DNA of 64,000 nucleotides from Thalassobaculum sp965228445. GTDB lineage: Bacteria; Pseudomonadota; Alphaproteobacteria; Thalassobaculales; Thalassobaculaceae. Each line of letters starts with the position of its first letter. The stretch's first letter is position 1. The notes under the pieces were generated by a model, which saw only the letters and a list, made by a program, of their open reading frames with translations, did not search any database and was not told where the DNA came from. A program made the translations under genes and the position numbers. The DNA lies in contig OZ245813.1 of NCBI GenBank assembly GCA_965228445.1, positions 1,054,001-1,118,000 of the forward strand, in the 5' to 3' direction. Below, piece by piece: positions 41,956 through 51,154 of the stretch.

Positions 41956-44697
41956 ATGATCGCCGACCCGAAAGCCGATCCGGCCCTCGCGGCCTCGCCC
42001 GTCTCCGCGCCCGTCCGGTACGTGGAAATGGGCGAGGCCCATCGCGCCGCCCTGCTCGACTTCGCGGTCGCCCATTCCTCCATCGTCTTCTACCTGGTCG
42101 ATATCGATGCCGACCGCCGCACCGTCTATATCAGTGACAATGTCGGGACGGTGACCGGCCATCCCGCCGCCCGCTTCGTCGACGTGAGCGGGTTCGGCAC
42201 CACGCTGATCCATCCCGAGGACCGCGACGCCTATTTCACCGCCCTCGACGCGGTGCCGAACAAACCCGGCGAGACGGTGATCGAGTACCGGCTGCGCGAC
42301 AGCGACGGCGTGTACATGTGGATCCGCGACCGCCTGCGGATGATCGAGGACCGGGCGCCGGGGGAGCCGCGCATGCTGGTCGGCAGCATGGCCGACATCA
42401 CCGTCGAGAAGGAGGCGGTCGCCCGGGTCGGCCAGGCCGAGGCGATCAACCGGGTGCTGCTCGGGAACGTCCTCGACGCCATCGTCGCCACCGACGAACA
42501 GGGGCTGATCGTCGAGTTCAATCCAGCGGCCGAGAAGATGTTCGGCTATTCCCGCGGACGCGCCATCGGCCAGCCGATCGGCGACCTGATCCTGCCGGAC
42601 GACCGCCGCGCCGGCCACGATGCCGGCATGGCGCTGTTCACCGCCAGCGGCCGGATGAGCTGGCCGAACCGCCGCATGGAGACCGAGGCCAAGCGGGCCG
42701 ACGGCAGCGTCTTCCCGGTCGAGATCGCCATCGCCCATGCCGAGATCGACGGTCGGGCGATCGTCATCGCCGATATCCAGGACATTTCCGAGCGGCTCGC
42801 CGCCCGGGCCGAGCGCCAGAAGATCGCCCAGCTCCTGCAGGACGCGATCAACAGCATGAGCGAGGGGTTCGTCATCAGCGCCCCGGACAGCACGGTCCTG
42901 TACTGCAACGAAGCCTTCTCCGCCCCCTACGGCCTGACGCCCGAGGAGATGGTGGGCAGCGACCGGACCCAGAACATCAAGCGTTTCTTCAAGAATGTGC
43001 GCCGCTTCGACGGCCGCCTGGTCGAGGGCGACACCAGCCAGATCCGCGGGATCGTCTCCCGCCTGGCCGATTACGACGGCCAGCCCATCGAGGTCGAGCT
43101 GACCAGCGGCGAGTGGCGCCTGATGGTCAACCACCGCACCACGGACGGCGGTTCGGTCACCATCCGGGCCGACATCACCGACCGGAAACGGGCCGAGCAA
43201 TCGCTGCGCCAGAGCGAGGCGCTGATCCGCCGGATCCTCGATGCCTGCCCCGTTCCGGTGGGCATGACCGAGGCCGAGAGCGGCCGCATCATCTACGAGA
43301 GCCCGGCCTCGCGGCAGATGTTCCAGCGCGACTCCATGGGCAGCGCCCTGTCGACCCGGGACTTCTTCGTCGATCCGGCAGACCGCGAGCGGTATCTGGA
43401 GGTGCTGCGCCGCGACCGTCGGGTCGATGCCTTCGAGACCTTCCTGCGCCGCGCGGACGGCACCGATTTCTGCGCTTCGGTCGCGGCCCGGCTGGTGGAA
43501 TACCAGGGCCATGAGGTGGTGGTCTCCTCGACCTATGACCTGACCGAACGCCGCAAGATGGAAGAGGAGATGGCCCGCCAGCGCGAGGCACTCCACCAGT
43601 CGGAGAAGCTGAGCGCCCTGGGCGAGCTGCTCGCCGGGGTCAGCCATGAGCTGAACAACCCGCTCTCCGTCGTCGTCGGTCAGGCCATGCTGCTGCGCGA
43701 GACCGCCAAGGAGGCGGCCATCGTCGAGCGCGCCCGCAAGATCGGCGATGCCGCCGACCGCTGCGCCCGGATCGTGAAGACCTTCCTCGCCATGGCCCGC
43801 CAGCAGCCGAGCGAGATGCGGCCGGTCCGCCTGAACGACGTCGTGGAGAGCGCGCTGGAGATGACCGGCTACATGCTGCGCACCCACGACGTGGATGTGA
43901 GCCTGGAGCTGAACCCGACCGTGCCGCCGATCCTGGCCGACGGCGACCAGATCAATCAGGTGCTGACCAACCTGATCGTCAACGCCCTGCATGCCATGGA
44001 GAACCAGCCGATGCCGCATCGCCTGCGGCTGGTGACCCATTACGACCGCGGCCGGCGCCAGGCGGTCCTCAAGGTCGTCGACAACGGCCGCGGCGTGCCC
44101 GAGGAGGTGGCCTCTAGGATCTTCGAGCCGTTCTTCACCACCAAGGATCACGGCGAAGGCACCGGGATCGGCCTGACCATCGTCCATCGCATCGTCGATG
44201 CCCATGGCGGCTCGATCGCGCTGGAGAGCGCCCCCGGCCGCGGCGCCAGCTTCGTTCTGCGCTTCCCCACCTGTGCCGCCTCGGGCGACGCCGACGATGG
44301 CGAGGCCGAGGGCGGCGAGGATGGCGGCCTCTCGGTCCTGGTGATCGACGATGAGCCGGACGTGGCCGAGATCATCCGCGAGTCCCTGGCCTCCGACGGC
44401 CATTCGATCGATGTGGTGACGTCCGGCCGCGCGGCGCTGGAGCGGCTGCTGTTCCGCCAGTACGACGCGATCCTGAGCGACGTGCGGATGCCCGATCTCG
44501 ACGGCCCCGCCCTCTATTCCGTCATCTGCGACCGTCATCCTGACCTGCTGGCCCGGATGGCCTTCGTCACCGGCGACACCATGAGCCCGGCGATCCGCCG
44601 CTTCCTGAACGATGCCGGACGCCCCTATCTGGAGAAGCCGGTGATGCCGGGCGACCTGCGCGGCCTGATCGCGCGGCTGGCGGAACCGGCTGCATGA
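41956..44697 (+). CDS. multi-PAS hybrid sensor histidine kinase
   Basis: 913 residues, no membrane segment, so a cytosolic sensor. Four PAS domains lie at about 35-155, 160-285, 290-415 and 425-535; the second contains the typical DAIVATDEQGLIVEFNPAAEKMFGY. HisKA carries phospho-acceptor His564 in GVSHELNNPL. The HATPase (about 655-770) has NLIVNALHAM, DNGRGVPEE and GTGIGLTIVHRIV. A receiver domain near 790-910 carries Asp842 in ILSDVRMPDLDG. PAS ligands are unknown. It overlaps the next response-regulator gene by 4 bp, so they are a phosphorelay pair. The start at ATG 41956 is provisional; 42028 is possible. Confidence 0.93.
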   Translation: MIADPKADPALAASPVSAPVRYVEMGEAHRAALLDFAVAHSSIVFYLVDIDADRRTVYISDNVGTVTGHPAARFVDVSGFGTTLIHPEDRDAYFTALDAVPNKPGETVIEYRLRDSDGVYMWIRDRLRMIEDRAPGEPRMLVGSMADITVEKEAVARVGQAEAINRVLLGNVLDAIVATDEQGLIVEFNPAAEKMFGYSRGRAIGQPIGDLILPDDRRAGHDAGMALFTASGRMSWPNRRMETEAKRADGSVFPVEIAIAHAEIDGRAIVIADIQDISERLAARAERQKIAQLLQDAINSMSEGFVISAPDSTVLYCNEAFSAPYGLTPEEMVGSDRTQNIKRFFKNVRRFDGRLVEGDTSQIRGIVSRLADYDGQPIEVELTSGEWRLMVNHRTTDGGSVTIRADITDRKRAEQSLRQSEALIRRILDACPVPVGMTEAESGRIIYESPASRQMFQRDSMGSALSTRDFFVDPADRERYLEVLRRDRRVDAFETFLRRADGTDFCASVAARLVEYQGHEVVVSSTYDLTERRKMEEEMARQREALHQSEKLSALGELLAGVSHELNNPLSVVVGQAMLLRETAKEAAIVERARKIGDAADRCARIVKTFLAMARQQPSEMRPVRLNDVVESALEMTGYMLRTHDVDVSLELNPTVPPILADGDQINQVLTNLIVNALHAMENQPMPHRLRLVTHYDRGRRQAVLKVVDNGRGVPEEVASRIFEPFFTTKDHGEGTGIGLTIVHRIVDAHGGSIALESAPGRGASFVLRFPTCAASGDADDGEAEGGEDGGLSVLVIDDEPDVAEIIRESLASDGHSIDVVTSGRAALERLLFRQYDAILSDVRMPDLDGPALYSVICDRHPDLLARMAFVTGDTMSPAIRRFLNDAGRPYLEKPVMPGDLRGLIARLAEPAA

Positions 44698-45410
44698 GCG
44701 ACCGGATCCACATCGCCGTCGTCGACGACGAGCGCGACATCCGAGAGACCGTCGCCGAGTATCTGGAGATCAACGGCTACCGGGTCAGCAAGGCCGACGG
44801 CGGCACGGCCCTGCGCCGACTGGTGGAGCAGTCCGACCTGGACCTCGTGATCCTCGACATCACCATGCCGGGCGAGGACGGGCTCAGCCTCGCCCGACAC
44901 CTGCGCGACAAGAGCGGCGCCGGGGTGATCATGCTCACCGCCCGCGACGCGGTGGTGGAGCGCGTGGTCGGCATCGAGATGGGCGCGGACGACTACGTCA
45001 CCAAGCCGTTCGACCTGCGAGAGCTGCTGGCCCGGGTGAAGGCGGTGCTGCGCCGGGTGCGCCGGACCGCCAATCCGGCCGTCGATGCCGGGCAGCGCGT
45101 GACGTTCGGCCATCATGTTCTGGACCTGGACGCCCACAAGCTGTTCGACGGCGGCGGCGGCGAGGTGGCGATCACGGCGATGGAGTTCGAGCTCCTGCGC
45201 ACCTTCGCCGAGCGGCCGAACCGGGTGCTGTCGCGCGAGCAGCTCCTCGACCTGGCGCATAACCGCGACAGCGATCCCTTCGACCGCTCGATCGACATCC
45301 GCATCGCCCGACTGCGCCGCAAGATCGAACCGGACCCGAAGACCCCGACGGTGATCAAGACGGTGCGCGGGGCCGGGTATCTGTTCGTGCCGGCGAAGGG
45401 GTTGGGCTGA
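44694..45410 (+). CDS. OmpR-family response regulator
   Basis: 238 residues. The receiver has the acidic pair DDE at 11-13, phospho-acceptor Asp55 in VILDITMPG, Thr in MLTARD and Lys in VTKPFDLRELL near 107. The winged-helix effector domain (about 135-232) has EFELLRTFAERPNRVLSREQLLDLAHNRDSDPFDRSIDIRIARLRRKIE. It is the output regulator of the overlapping hybrid kinase. Target genes are not obvious; the next genes are convergent. Confidence 0.95.
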   Translation: MSDRIHIAVVDDERDIRETVAEYLEINGYRVSKADGGTALRRLVEQSDLDLVILDITMPGEDGLSLARHLRDKSGAGVIMLTARDAVVERVVGIEMGADDYVTKPFDLRELLARVKAVLRRVRRTANPAVDAGQRVTFGHHVLDLDAHKLFDGGGGEVAITAMEFELLRTFAERPNRVLSREQLLDLAHNRDSDPFDRSIDIRIARLRRKIEPDPKTPTVIKTVRGAGYLFVPAKGLG

Positions 45411-45682
45411 CGTCCGGGTTCCGGACGCCCTGAAACCTGCCTGAAACGACCGCCCGATCGGACGAAACGGAAGAGAAACGTGCGCCGTACACATTGGCGC
45501 CACAAGAGATCGGTCGGCGCGGGCCCGCCCCTGCGAGCCGACCTTCACCAAGCCCTGCGGCCGCCGCACTCTCCAGGCGACCGGACGGGCTCAAGCGGGG
45601 GCGGCGTCCCCCTCTCCCCAGCCGCCCCCGCCTCTCGCCTGCCGACATGGCCGGAGCGAGGCGTGGAAAGGCCGGCAACAGA

Positions 45683-45712
45683 AAGCCCGGCCCAGTCGCC
45701 CGGGCCGGGCTT
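45683..45712. terminator. bidirectional terminator between the two-component system and the ABC operon
   Basis: AAGCCCGGCCC and GGGCCGGGCTT form an 11-bp perfect stem with an 8-nt loop, with T-rich ends on the minus strand (CTTTCTGTT). It sits in the 363-bp spacer (45411-45773) between convergent gene ends. I see no gene in the remainder of that spacer. Confidence 0.8.
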
Positions 45713-45773
45713 CGCGATCGTTCAACGGAGATCGGCTGGTCGGTTAACTCGCCGATCTGACCTCAGGCCCGTC

Positions 45774-46763
45774 TCACTTCAGCGCGGCGTCGGTGATGGC
45801 GTGGGTCCAGGCGCCTTCCGGCTGTTTGGAAATCACCGGGTCGGAGCCGCCGGCCAGCAGCGTGTCGACCGTGCGGGTGTAATCGGCCTCGTCCAGGGCG
45901 CCGTTGGAGCCGGCGGTCAGCTTGGCGATCTCGCCCATCATCCGCTTCTGGTGCTTCTCGGTCTGCGCGCCGCTCGCGTCGTTGTCGAGCACGATCTCCG
46001 CCGCCTCGTCCGGGTTCGCCTCGGCCCATTTCCAGCCCTTCATGGAGGCGCGCACGAAGCGGACCATCTTGTCCGCGAAGGCGGGGTCGGCGAGATTCTC
46101 CTCAAGGACGTACAGCCCGTCCTCCAGGGTCGCCACGCCCTGGTCCTGATACTTGAACACCACCAGCTCGTCGGCCGGAATGCCGGCGTCGATCACCTGC
46201 CAGTACTCGTTATAGGTCATGGTCGACACGCAGTCGGCCTGCTTCTGCAGCAGCGGATCGACGTTGAAGCCCTGCTTGAGGACCTTCACGCCCTCGGCCG
46301 AGCCGTCGGTCGGAATGCCGAGATGGGCCATCCAGGACAGGAACGGATACTCGTTGCCGTAGAACCACACGCCGAGCGTCTTGCCCTTGAAGTCGTCCGG
46401 CTTGGTGATGCCGGTGTCCTTGCGGCAGGTCAGCATCATGCCCGAGCTCTTGAACGGCTGGGCGATGTTGACCAGCGGCACGCCCTTCTCGCGGCTCGCC
46501 AGCGCCGAGGGCATCCAGTCGATGATCACGTCGGCGCCGCCGCCGGCGATCACCTGGGGCGGAGCGATGTCCGGGCCGCCCGGCTTGATCGTGACGTCGA
46601 GATTCTCCTCGTCGTAGAAGCCCTTGTCCTGGGCCACGTAGTAGCCGGCGAACTGGGCCTGGGTGACCCATTTGAGCTGCAGCGTCACCTCGTCCGCCGC
46701 CATGGCCTGGGAGGCGGCCAGACCCATCACTCCCAATACGGCTCCTGCAATCAGTGTGCGCAT
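45774..46763 (-). CDS. ABC transporter substrate-binding protein, NMT1/THI5-like
   Basis: 329 residues. The Sec signal peptide is MRTLIAGAVLGVMGLAASQAMA, cut before ADEVTLQ. The mature protein begins VTLQLKWVTQAQFAGYYVAQDKGFYDEENLDVTIKPGG, the hallmark of the NMT1/SsuA-like family that binds pyrimidines such as hydroxymethylpyrimidine, riboflavin or nucleobases. PQVIAGGGADVIIDWMPSALASREKG follows. As last gene of the operon with dihydropyrimidinase and the carbamoyl amidohydrolase, it most likely captures a pyrimidine, dihydropyrimidine or N-carbamoyl compound in the periplasm. Confidence 0.92.
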   Translation of the reverse strand: MRTLIAGAVLGVMGLAASQAMAADEVTLQLKWVTQAQFAGYYVAQDKGFYDEENLDVTIKPGGPDIAPPQVIAGGGADVIIDWMPSALASREKGVPLVNIAQPFKSSGMMLTCRKDTGITKPDDFKGKTLGVWFYGNEYPFLSWMAHLGIPTDGSAEGVKVLKQGFNVDPLLQKQADCVSTMTYNEYWQVIDAGIPADELVVFKYQDQGVATLEDGLYVLEENLADPAFADKMVRFVRASMKGWKWAEANPDEAAEIVLDNDASGAQTEKHQKRMMGEIAKLTAGSNGALDEADYTRTVDTLLAGGSDPVISKQPEGAWTHAITDAALK

Positions 46764-46814
46764 GTCTGTGCTCCCTGTTCTTGTTGACGCATCCGCCTGC
46801 CCGCCCCCGAGCTG

Positions 46815-47900
46815 TCAGGTCCGGTTCGACGGATGCCAGAAAGTGACGGCCCGCTCCACGAGCGCGACGGCACCGAAAAACGCGGAGCCGGCCACAGCGG
46901 CCACCGCGATCTCTGCCCACACCATGTCGACGTTCATGCGGCCGACTTCGGTGGAAATACGGAACCCCATGCCGACGATGGGGGTGCCGAAGAACTCCGC
47001 CACGATGGCACCGATCAGCGCCAGGGTGGAGTTGATCTTCAGCGCGTTGAAGATGAACGGCGCCGCCGCCGGCAGCCGCAGCTTCACCAGGGTCTGCCAG
47101 TAGCCGGCCGCGTAGGTGCGCATCAGGTCGCGCTCCATCCGCCCGGCCTCGGCCAGGCCGGCGACCGTGTTCACCAGCATCGGGAAGAAAGTCATGACCA
47201 CGACCACCGCCGCCTTGGACGGCCAGTCGAAGCCGAACCACATCACCATGATCGGCGCGATGCCGATGATCGGCAGGGCCGAGACCAGGTTGCCGACCGG
47301 CAGCAGCCCGCGCTGCAGGAAGGGCGAGCGGTCGATGGCGATGGCGGCGAGGAAAGCCGAGCCGCAGCCCAACGCGTAGCCGATCAGCACGGCCTTGAGA
47401 AAGGTCTGCTGGAAATCGGCCCACAGGATCGGAATGGAGGCGGCAAAGCGCGCACCGATGGCCGAGGGCGGCGGCAGCAGCACCATCGGTACGTTCAGGC
47501 CGCGGGTGATCACCTCCCACAGCACCAGAAGGGTCACGCCGAACAGCACCGGCACGGCGAGAACCGACCAGCGCCCTCCCCGTCCCGAAGCGGTCAGCCG
47601 CTCGGCGAACAGCCAGGCCGCGAGCCAGCCGGCCACCGCCAGGCACCAGAAGCCGACCGACGCCCGGTCGATGACCGTCAGCGCCATCAGCAGGGCGATG
47701 CCCGCCGCCAGGGTCAGGCAGCCGTCCACCACGACCGGCAGCGGATAGCGGAAACGGACCAGGGTCAGCACGCAGAGCAGCGCGAAGGTCGCCAGGAACG
47801 GCGTGTCGAGGACGCCTGCCCCGGCCGAGTGCGGCAGCACGAGCCCGAGCAGGCCCAGCAGCCCGATCGCCCCCGCCAACCCCGCCTGCAACCGGGTCAT
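46815..47900 (-). CDS. ABC transporter permease with extra N-terminal membrane domain
   Basis: 361 residues, about 100 longer than a typical SsuC/TauC-type permease. Residues 1-125 form four or more extra hydrophobic helices. The BPD-type domain occupies about 140-355, with LPPPSAIGARFAASIPILWADFQQTF, the EAA loop RMERDLMRTYAAGYWQTLVKLRLPAAAPFIFNALK, and conserved Gly. It overlaps the preceding permease gene by 4 bp. It would pair with that permease as a heterodimer in the importer. Confidence 0.9.
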   Translation of the reverse strand: MTRLQAGLAGAIGLLGLLGLVLPHSAGAGVLDTPFLATFALLCVLTLVRFRYPLPVVVDGCLTLAAGIALLMALTVIDRASVGFWCLAVAGWLAAWLFAERLTASGRGGRWSVLAVPVLFGVTLLVLWEVITRGLNVPMVLLPPPSAIGARFAASIPILWADFQQTFLKAVLIGYALGCGSAFLAAIAIDRSPFLQRGLLPVGNLVSALPIIGIAPIMVMWFGFDWPSKAAVVVVMTFFPMLVNTVAGLAEAGRMERDLMRTYAAGYWQTLVKLRLPAAAPFIFNALKINSTLALIGAIVAEFFGTPIVGMGFRISTEVGRMNVDMVWAEIAVAAVAGSAFFGAVALVERAVTFWHPSNRT

Positions 47901-48772
47901 GGCCGCACCCCCATGCGCTGGGAGACATAGCTTCCGGCAGCGCCCACCAGGGTGACCAGCACCGAGGCCAGCACGGCGGCAACGATCAGCGCCGACCAGA
48001 TCTGCACGGTCTGACCGTAATACGAGCCCGCCAGCAGTCGCGCGCCGAGCCCGGCCACCGCCCCGGTCGGCAGCTCGCCGACGATGGCGCCGACCAGGCT
48101 GATGGCGACCGCCACCTTCATCGAGGCGAAGAGATAGGGCATGGAATGCGGCCAGCGCAGCTTCCAGAACACCTGGGCGGTGGTGGCGCTGTAGGTCCGC
48201 ATCAGGTCGAGCTGGATCGCCTCGGGCGCGCGCAGGCCCTTCACCATGCCGACCACGACCGGGAAGAAGCTGAGATAGGTCGAGATCAACGCCTTGGGCA
48301 GCAGGCCGGACAGGCCGACCGCGTTCAGCACCACGATGATCATCGGCGCGATGGCGAGAATGGGAATGGTCTGGCTGGCGATCACCCAGGGCATCACCGA
48401 CCTGTCCGTCGCCCGGTTATGGACGATGGCGACCGCGAGTACGATACCGAGCCCCGTGCCCATGGCGAAGCCGGCCAGCGTCGCCGAGAGCGTGATCCAG
48501 GCGTGGTAGACGAGGCTGCGCTTGGAGGTGACCTTCTTCTCCGCCGTGGTCTGCCAGATCTCTACCGCCACCTGATGCGGCGACGGCAGAACTGGGCGCT
48601 CCTGCGCCATGGTGTCGACGACCAGATCGGCAGCGGTCCAGTCCCTGCCCTCGCGCTCGTAGACGCCGAGCTGCCACGGGGTGTTGAGCCAGACGGTGGC
48701 GGCGTACCAGATGCCGATTATCGCCGCGACGACGACCAGGATCGGAACGGTCTTGCCACCGGAGCCCGTCAT
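47897..48772 (-). CDS. ABC transporter permease
   Basis: 291 residues. The N-terminal anchor helix VPILVVVAAIIGIWYAATVW is followed by a periplasmic stretch of about 60 residues, then five or six helices (STLSATLAGFAMGTGLGIVLAV onwards). The EAA motif is RAPEAIQLDLMRTYSATTAQVFWKLRWPHSMPYLFASMK. Start and end overlap both neighbours by four bases, showing tight translational coupling with the ATPase and the second permease. It is the membrane half of the NMT1-type importer. Confidence 0.92.
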   Translation of the reverse strand: MTGSGGKTVPILVVVAAIIGIWYAATVWLNTPWQLGVYEREGRDWTAADLVVDTMAQERPVLPSPHQVAVEIWQTTAEKKVTSKRSLVYHAWITLSATLAGFAMGTGLGIVLAVAIVHNRATDRSVMPWVIASQTIPILAIAPMIIVVLNAVGLSGLLPKALISTYLSFFPVVVGMVKGLRAPEAIQLDLMRTYSATTAQVFWKLRWPHSMPYLFASMKVAVAISLVGAIVGELPTGAVAGLGARLLAGSYYGQTVQIWSALIVAAVLASVLVTLVGAAGSYVSQRMGVRP

Positions 48773-49629
48773 TCCGCGTCCTCATAGGAATGGCCGGCGC
48801 GCAGCCCCTCGCGCACCCGGTGGGCGATCTCCAGAAACTCGGGCGTCTCACGGATGTCGAGCGGGCGCTCGCGCGGCAGGGTGCTCTCGATCACGTCGGT
48901 CACCCGGCCGGGGCGCGGCGACATGACGACGATCTTGGTGGAGAGATAGACCGCCTCGGGGATCGAGTGGGTGACGAAGGCGATGGTCTTGGTGGTCCGC
49001 GCCCAGAGCTGCAGAAGCTGCTCGTTCAGGTGGTCGCGCACGATCTCGTCCAGGGCGCCGAACGGCTCGTCCATCAGCAGGATGTCGGCATCGAAGGACA
49101 GGGCCCGGGCAATGGAGGCGCGCTGCTGCATGCCGCCGGAGAGCTGCCAGGGGAACTTGTTCTCGAAACCGGTCAGGTTGACCAGCTCCAGGGTCCGGGC
49201 CACCCGCTCCTTCTGCTCGGCCTTGGTGTAGCCCATGATCTCCAGCGGCAGCGCGACGTTTCGCGCGATGGTGCGCCAGGGATACAGGGCGGCCGCCTGG
49301 AAAACGTAGCCGTAGGCACGATCCAGCCGCGCCTGCTCCGGCGAGACGCCGTTGACCGAGATGCGGCCGCCGGTCGGCTGTTCCAGATCCGCGATCACCC
49401 GCAGCAGGGTGGTCTTGCCGCAGCCGGACGGGCCGATGAAGGAAACGAAGTCGCCCTTGTCGATGGTCAGCGACACGTCGCTGAGCGCGTGGACCGGGCC
49501 GTCCCCGGTCTGGAACGTCAGGTCCAGGCGATCGGCCCGGATCACGGGCTGTCCGCTCGACGAAGCAGTGGTCAAGGCGACGCCCTCCTCGGCGCTCTTA
49601 CCGCGCTCCCTCGTCGGAGAGCGCGTCAT
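48769..49629 (-). CDS. ABC transporter ATP-binding protein
   Basis: 286 residues, SsuB/TauB type. Walker A is IGPSGCGKTTLLR near 70-82, Q-loop YVFQAAALYPWRT near 116-128, signature LSGGMQQRASIARAL near 164-178, Walker B ILLMDEPFGALDE near 187-199, and H-loop THSIPEA near 225. The ATG at 49629 starts 7 bases after the hydA stop. The first 30 residues are not part of the fold, so the start could be somewhat later. It powers uptake by the two permeases downstream. Confidence 0.93.
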   Translation of the reverse strand: MTRSPTRERGKSAEEGVALTTASSSGQPVIRADRLDLTFQTGDGPVHALSDVSLTIDKGDFVSFIGPSGCGKTTLLRVIADLEQPTGGRISVNGVSPEQARLDRAYGYVFQAAALYPWRTIARNVALPLEIMGYTKAEQKERVARTLELVNLTGFENKFPWQLSGGMQQRASIARALSFDADILLMDEPFGALDEIVRDHLNEQLLQLWARTTKTIAFVTHSIPEAVYLSTKIVVMSPRPGRVTDVIESTLPRERPLDIRETPEFLEIAHRVREGLRAGHSYEDAE

Positions 49630-49636
49630 CTGCGGA

Positions 49637-51094
49637 TCAGACGCCGGCCGGCATCTTGGCCGGGTCGCGGATCACCTTGCGCGGCGCGGTGATCTCCTTC
49701 CAGGTCGACAGTGCCCGATTGGGCGCCGGGTTCGGCGGCCGCTTTACGAACTCGCCATGGCCCGGCCGTGCCTTCACCTCGCTCTCGACGATGGCGACCT
49801 CGCCCCGGGTCAGGGTGAAGCGCGGCAGGCCGGTCACCTCGATCCCCTCGAAAACATTGTAGTCGATGGCCGACTGCTGCGTGCCGGCGGCGATCGTCTT
49901 CGACCGCTTCGGATCCCACACCACGATATCGGCGTCGGAGCCTTCGCGGATCGCGCCCTTGCGCGGGTACATGTTCAGGATCTTGGCGATGTTGGTCGAG
50001 GTGACGGCGACGAATTCGTTCATGGTCAGCCGGCCGGTGTTCACGCCCCGGCTCCACAGCACCGGCAGGCGGTCTTCCAGGCCGCCCGTGCCGTTGGGAA
50101 TCTTCGTGAAGTCGCCGACGCCGTAGCGCTTCTGCTCGGTGGTGAAGGCGCAGTGGTCGGTCGCCACCACCTGCAGACTGCCGGCGGCGAGTCCGGCCCA
50201 CAGCCCGTCCTGGTGCAGCTTGGAGCGGAACGGCGGCGACATCACCCGGCGGGCAGCATGGTCCCAGTCCGGGTGCTGATACTCGCTCTCGTCCAGAACC
50301 AGATGCTGAACCAGCGGCTCGCCGAAGACGCGCATGCCCTTCTGCCGCGCCCGGCGGATCGCCTCATGGGCCTGCTCGCAGGAGACGTGGACGATGTAGA
50401 GCGGCACGCCGGCCATGTCGGCGATCATGATGGCGCGGTTCGCCGCCTCGCCTTCCACCTCCGGCGGGCGGGAATAGGCATGGGCCTCGGGCCCGGTATT
50501 GCCCTCGGCCATCAGCTTGGCCTGGAGCTGGGCGACCACGTCGCCGTTCTCGGCATGGACCAGGGGCATCGCACCCAGATCGGCGCAGCGCTGGAACGAC
50601 GAGTACATCTCGTCATCGTCGATCATCAACGCGCCCTTATAGGCCATGAAGTGCTTGAAGGTGGTGATGCCGCGATCGACCACCGTCTCCATCTCCTTCC
50701 AGACCTGCTCGCCCCACCAGGTGATGGCCATGTGGAAGGAGTAATCGGCACAAGCCTTGGACGACTTGTTGTCCCAGGCCTGCATCGCCTCCAGCAGCGA
50801 CTGGCCGGGCGCCGGCAGGCAGAAGTCCACCACCATGGTGGTGCCGCCGGACAGGCCGGCGCGGGTGCCGCTCTCGAAATCGTCGGAGGAATAGGTGCCC
50901 ATGAAGGGCATTTCCATATGGGTGTGCGGGTCGATGCCGCCCGGCATGACGTAGCAGCCGGCGGCGTCCAGCACCTCGTCGCCGGACAGGTTCGGTCCGA
51001 CGGCGGTGATCCTGCCGTCCTCCACCAGGACATCCGCCTCGAAGGTCAGGTCGGCGGTGACGACGGTCCCGCCCTTGATCACCTTGCTCGCCAT
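49637..51094 (-). CDS. hydA: dihydropyrimidinase
   Basis: 485 residues, cytosolic di-zinc amidohydrolase that hydrolyses 5,6-dihydrouracil/dihydrothymine to N-carbamoyl-beta-alanine or its methyl form. Metal residues are His57 and His59 in DPHTHMEM, the carboxylated Lys in FKHFMAYKGAL near 150, His in PLVHAENGD near 183, His in YIVHVSCEQ near 239, and Asp in VATDHCAF near 316. Length and motifs fit true dihydropyrimidinases. It is second in the RutR-preceded operon, 60 bp after the amidohydrolase gene. Confidence 0.96.
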   Translation of the reverse strand: MASKVIKGGTVVTADLTFEADVLVEDGRITAVGPNLSGDEVLDAAGCYVMPGGIDPHTHMEMPFMGTYSSDDFESGTRAGLSGGTTMVVDFCLPAPGQSLLEAMQAWDNKSSKACADYSFHMAITWWGEQVWKEMETVVDRGITTFKHFMAYKGALMIDDDEMYSSFQRCADLGAMPLVHAENGDVVAQLQAKLMAEGNTGPEAHAYSRPPEVEGEAANRAIMIADMAGVPLYIVHVSCEQAHEAIRRARQKGMRVFGEPLVQHLVLDESEYQHPDWDHAARRVMSPPFRSKLHQDGLWAGLAAGSLQVVATDHCAFTTEQKRYGVGDFTKIPNGTGGLEDRLPVLWSRGVNTGRLTMNEFVAVTSTNIAKILNMYPRKGAIREGSDADIVVWDPKRSKTIAAGTQQSAIDYNVFEGIEVTGLPRFTLTRGEVAIVESEVKARPGHGEFVKRPPNPAPNRALSTWKEITAPRKVIRDPAKMPAGV

Positions 51095-51154
51095 CTACTC
51101 CTCCTCTGTCCTGTATGGATCTGTTTTTGGGCGGATCTGTTTTTGATTGTCAGG

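Noticed and set aside
41845..44538. 897-codon open frame antisense to the hybrid kinase
   Set aside because: Same shadow effect from third-position GC bias; the sense frame has intact PAS, HisKA, HATPase and receiver motifs.
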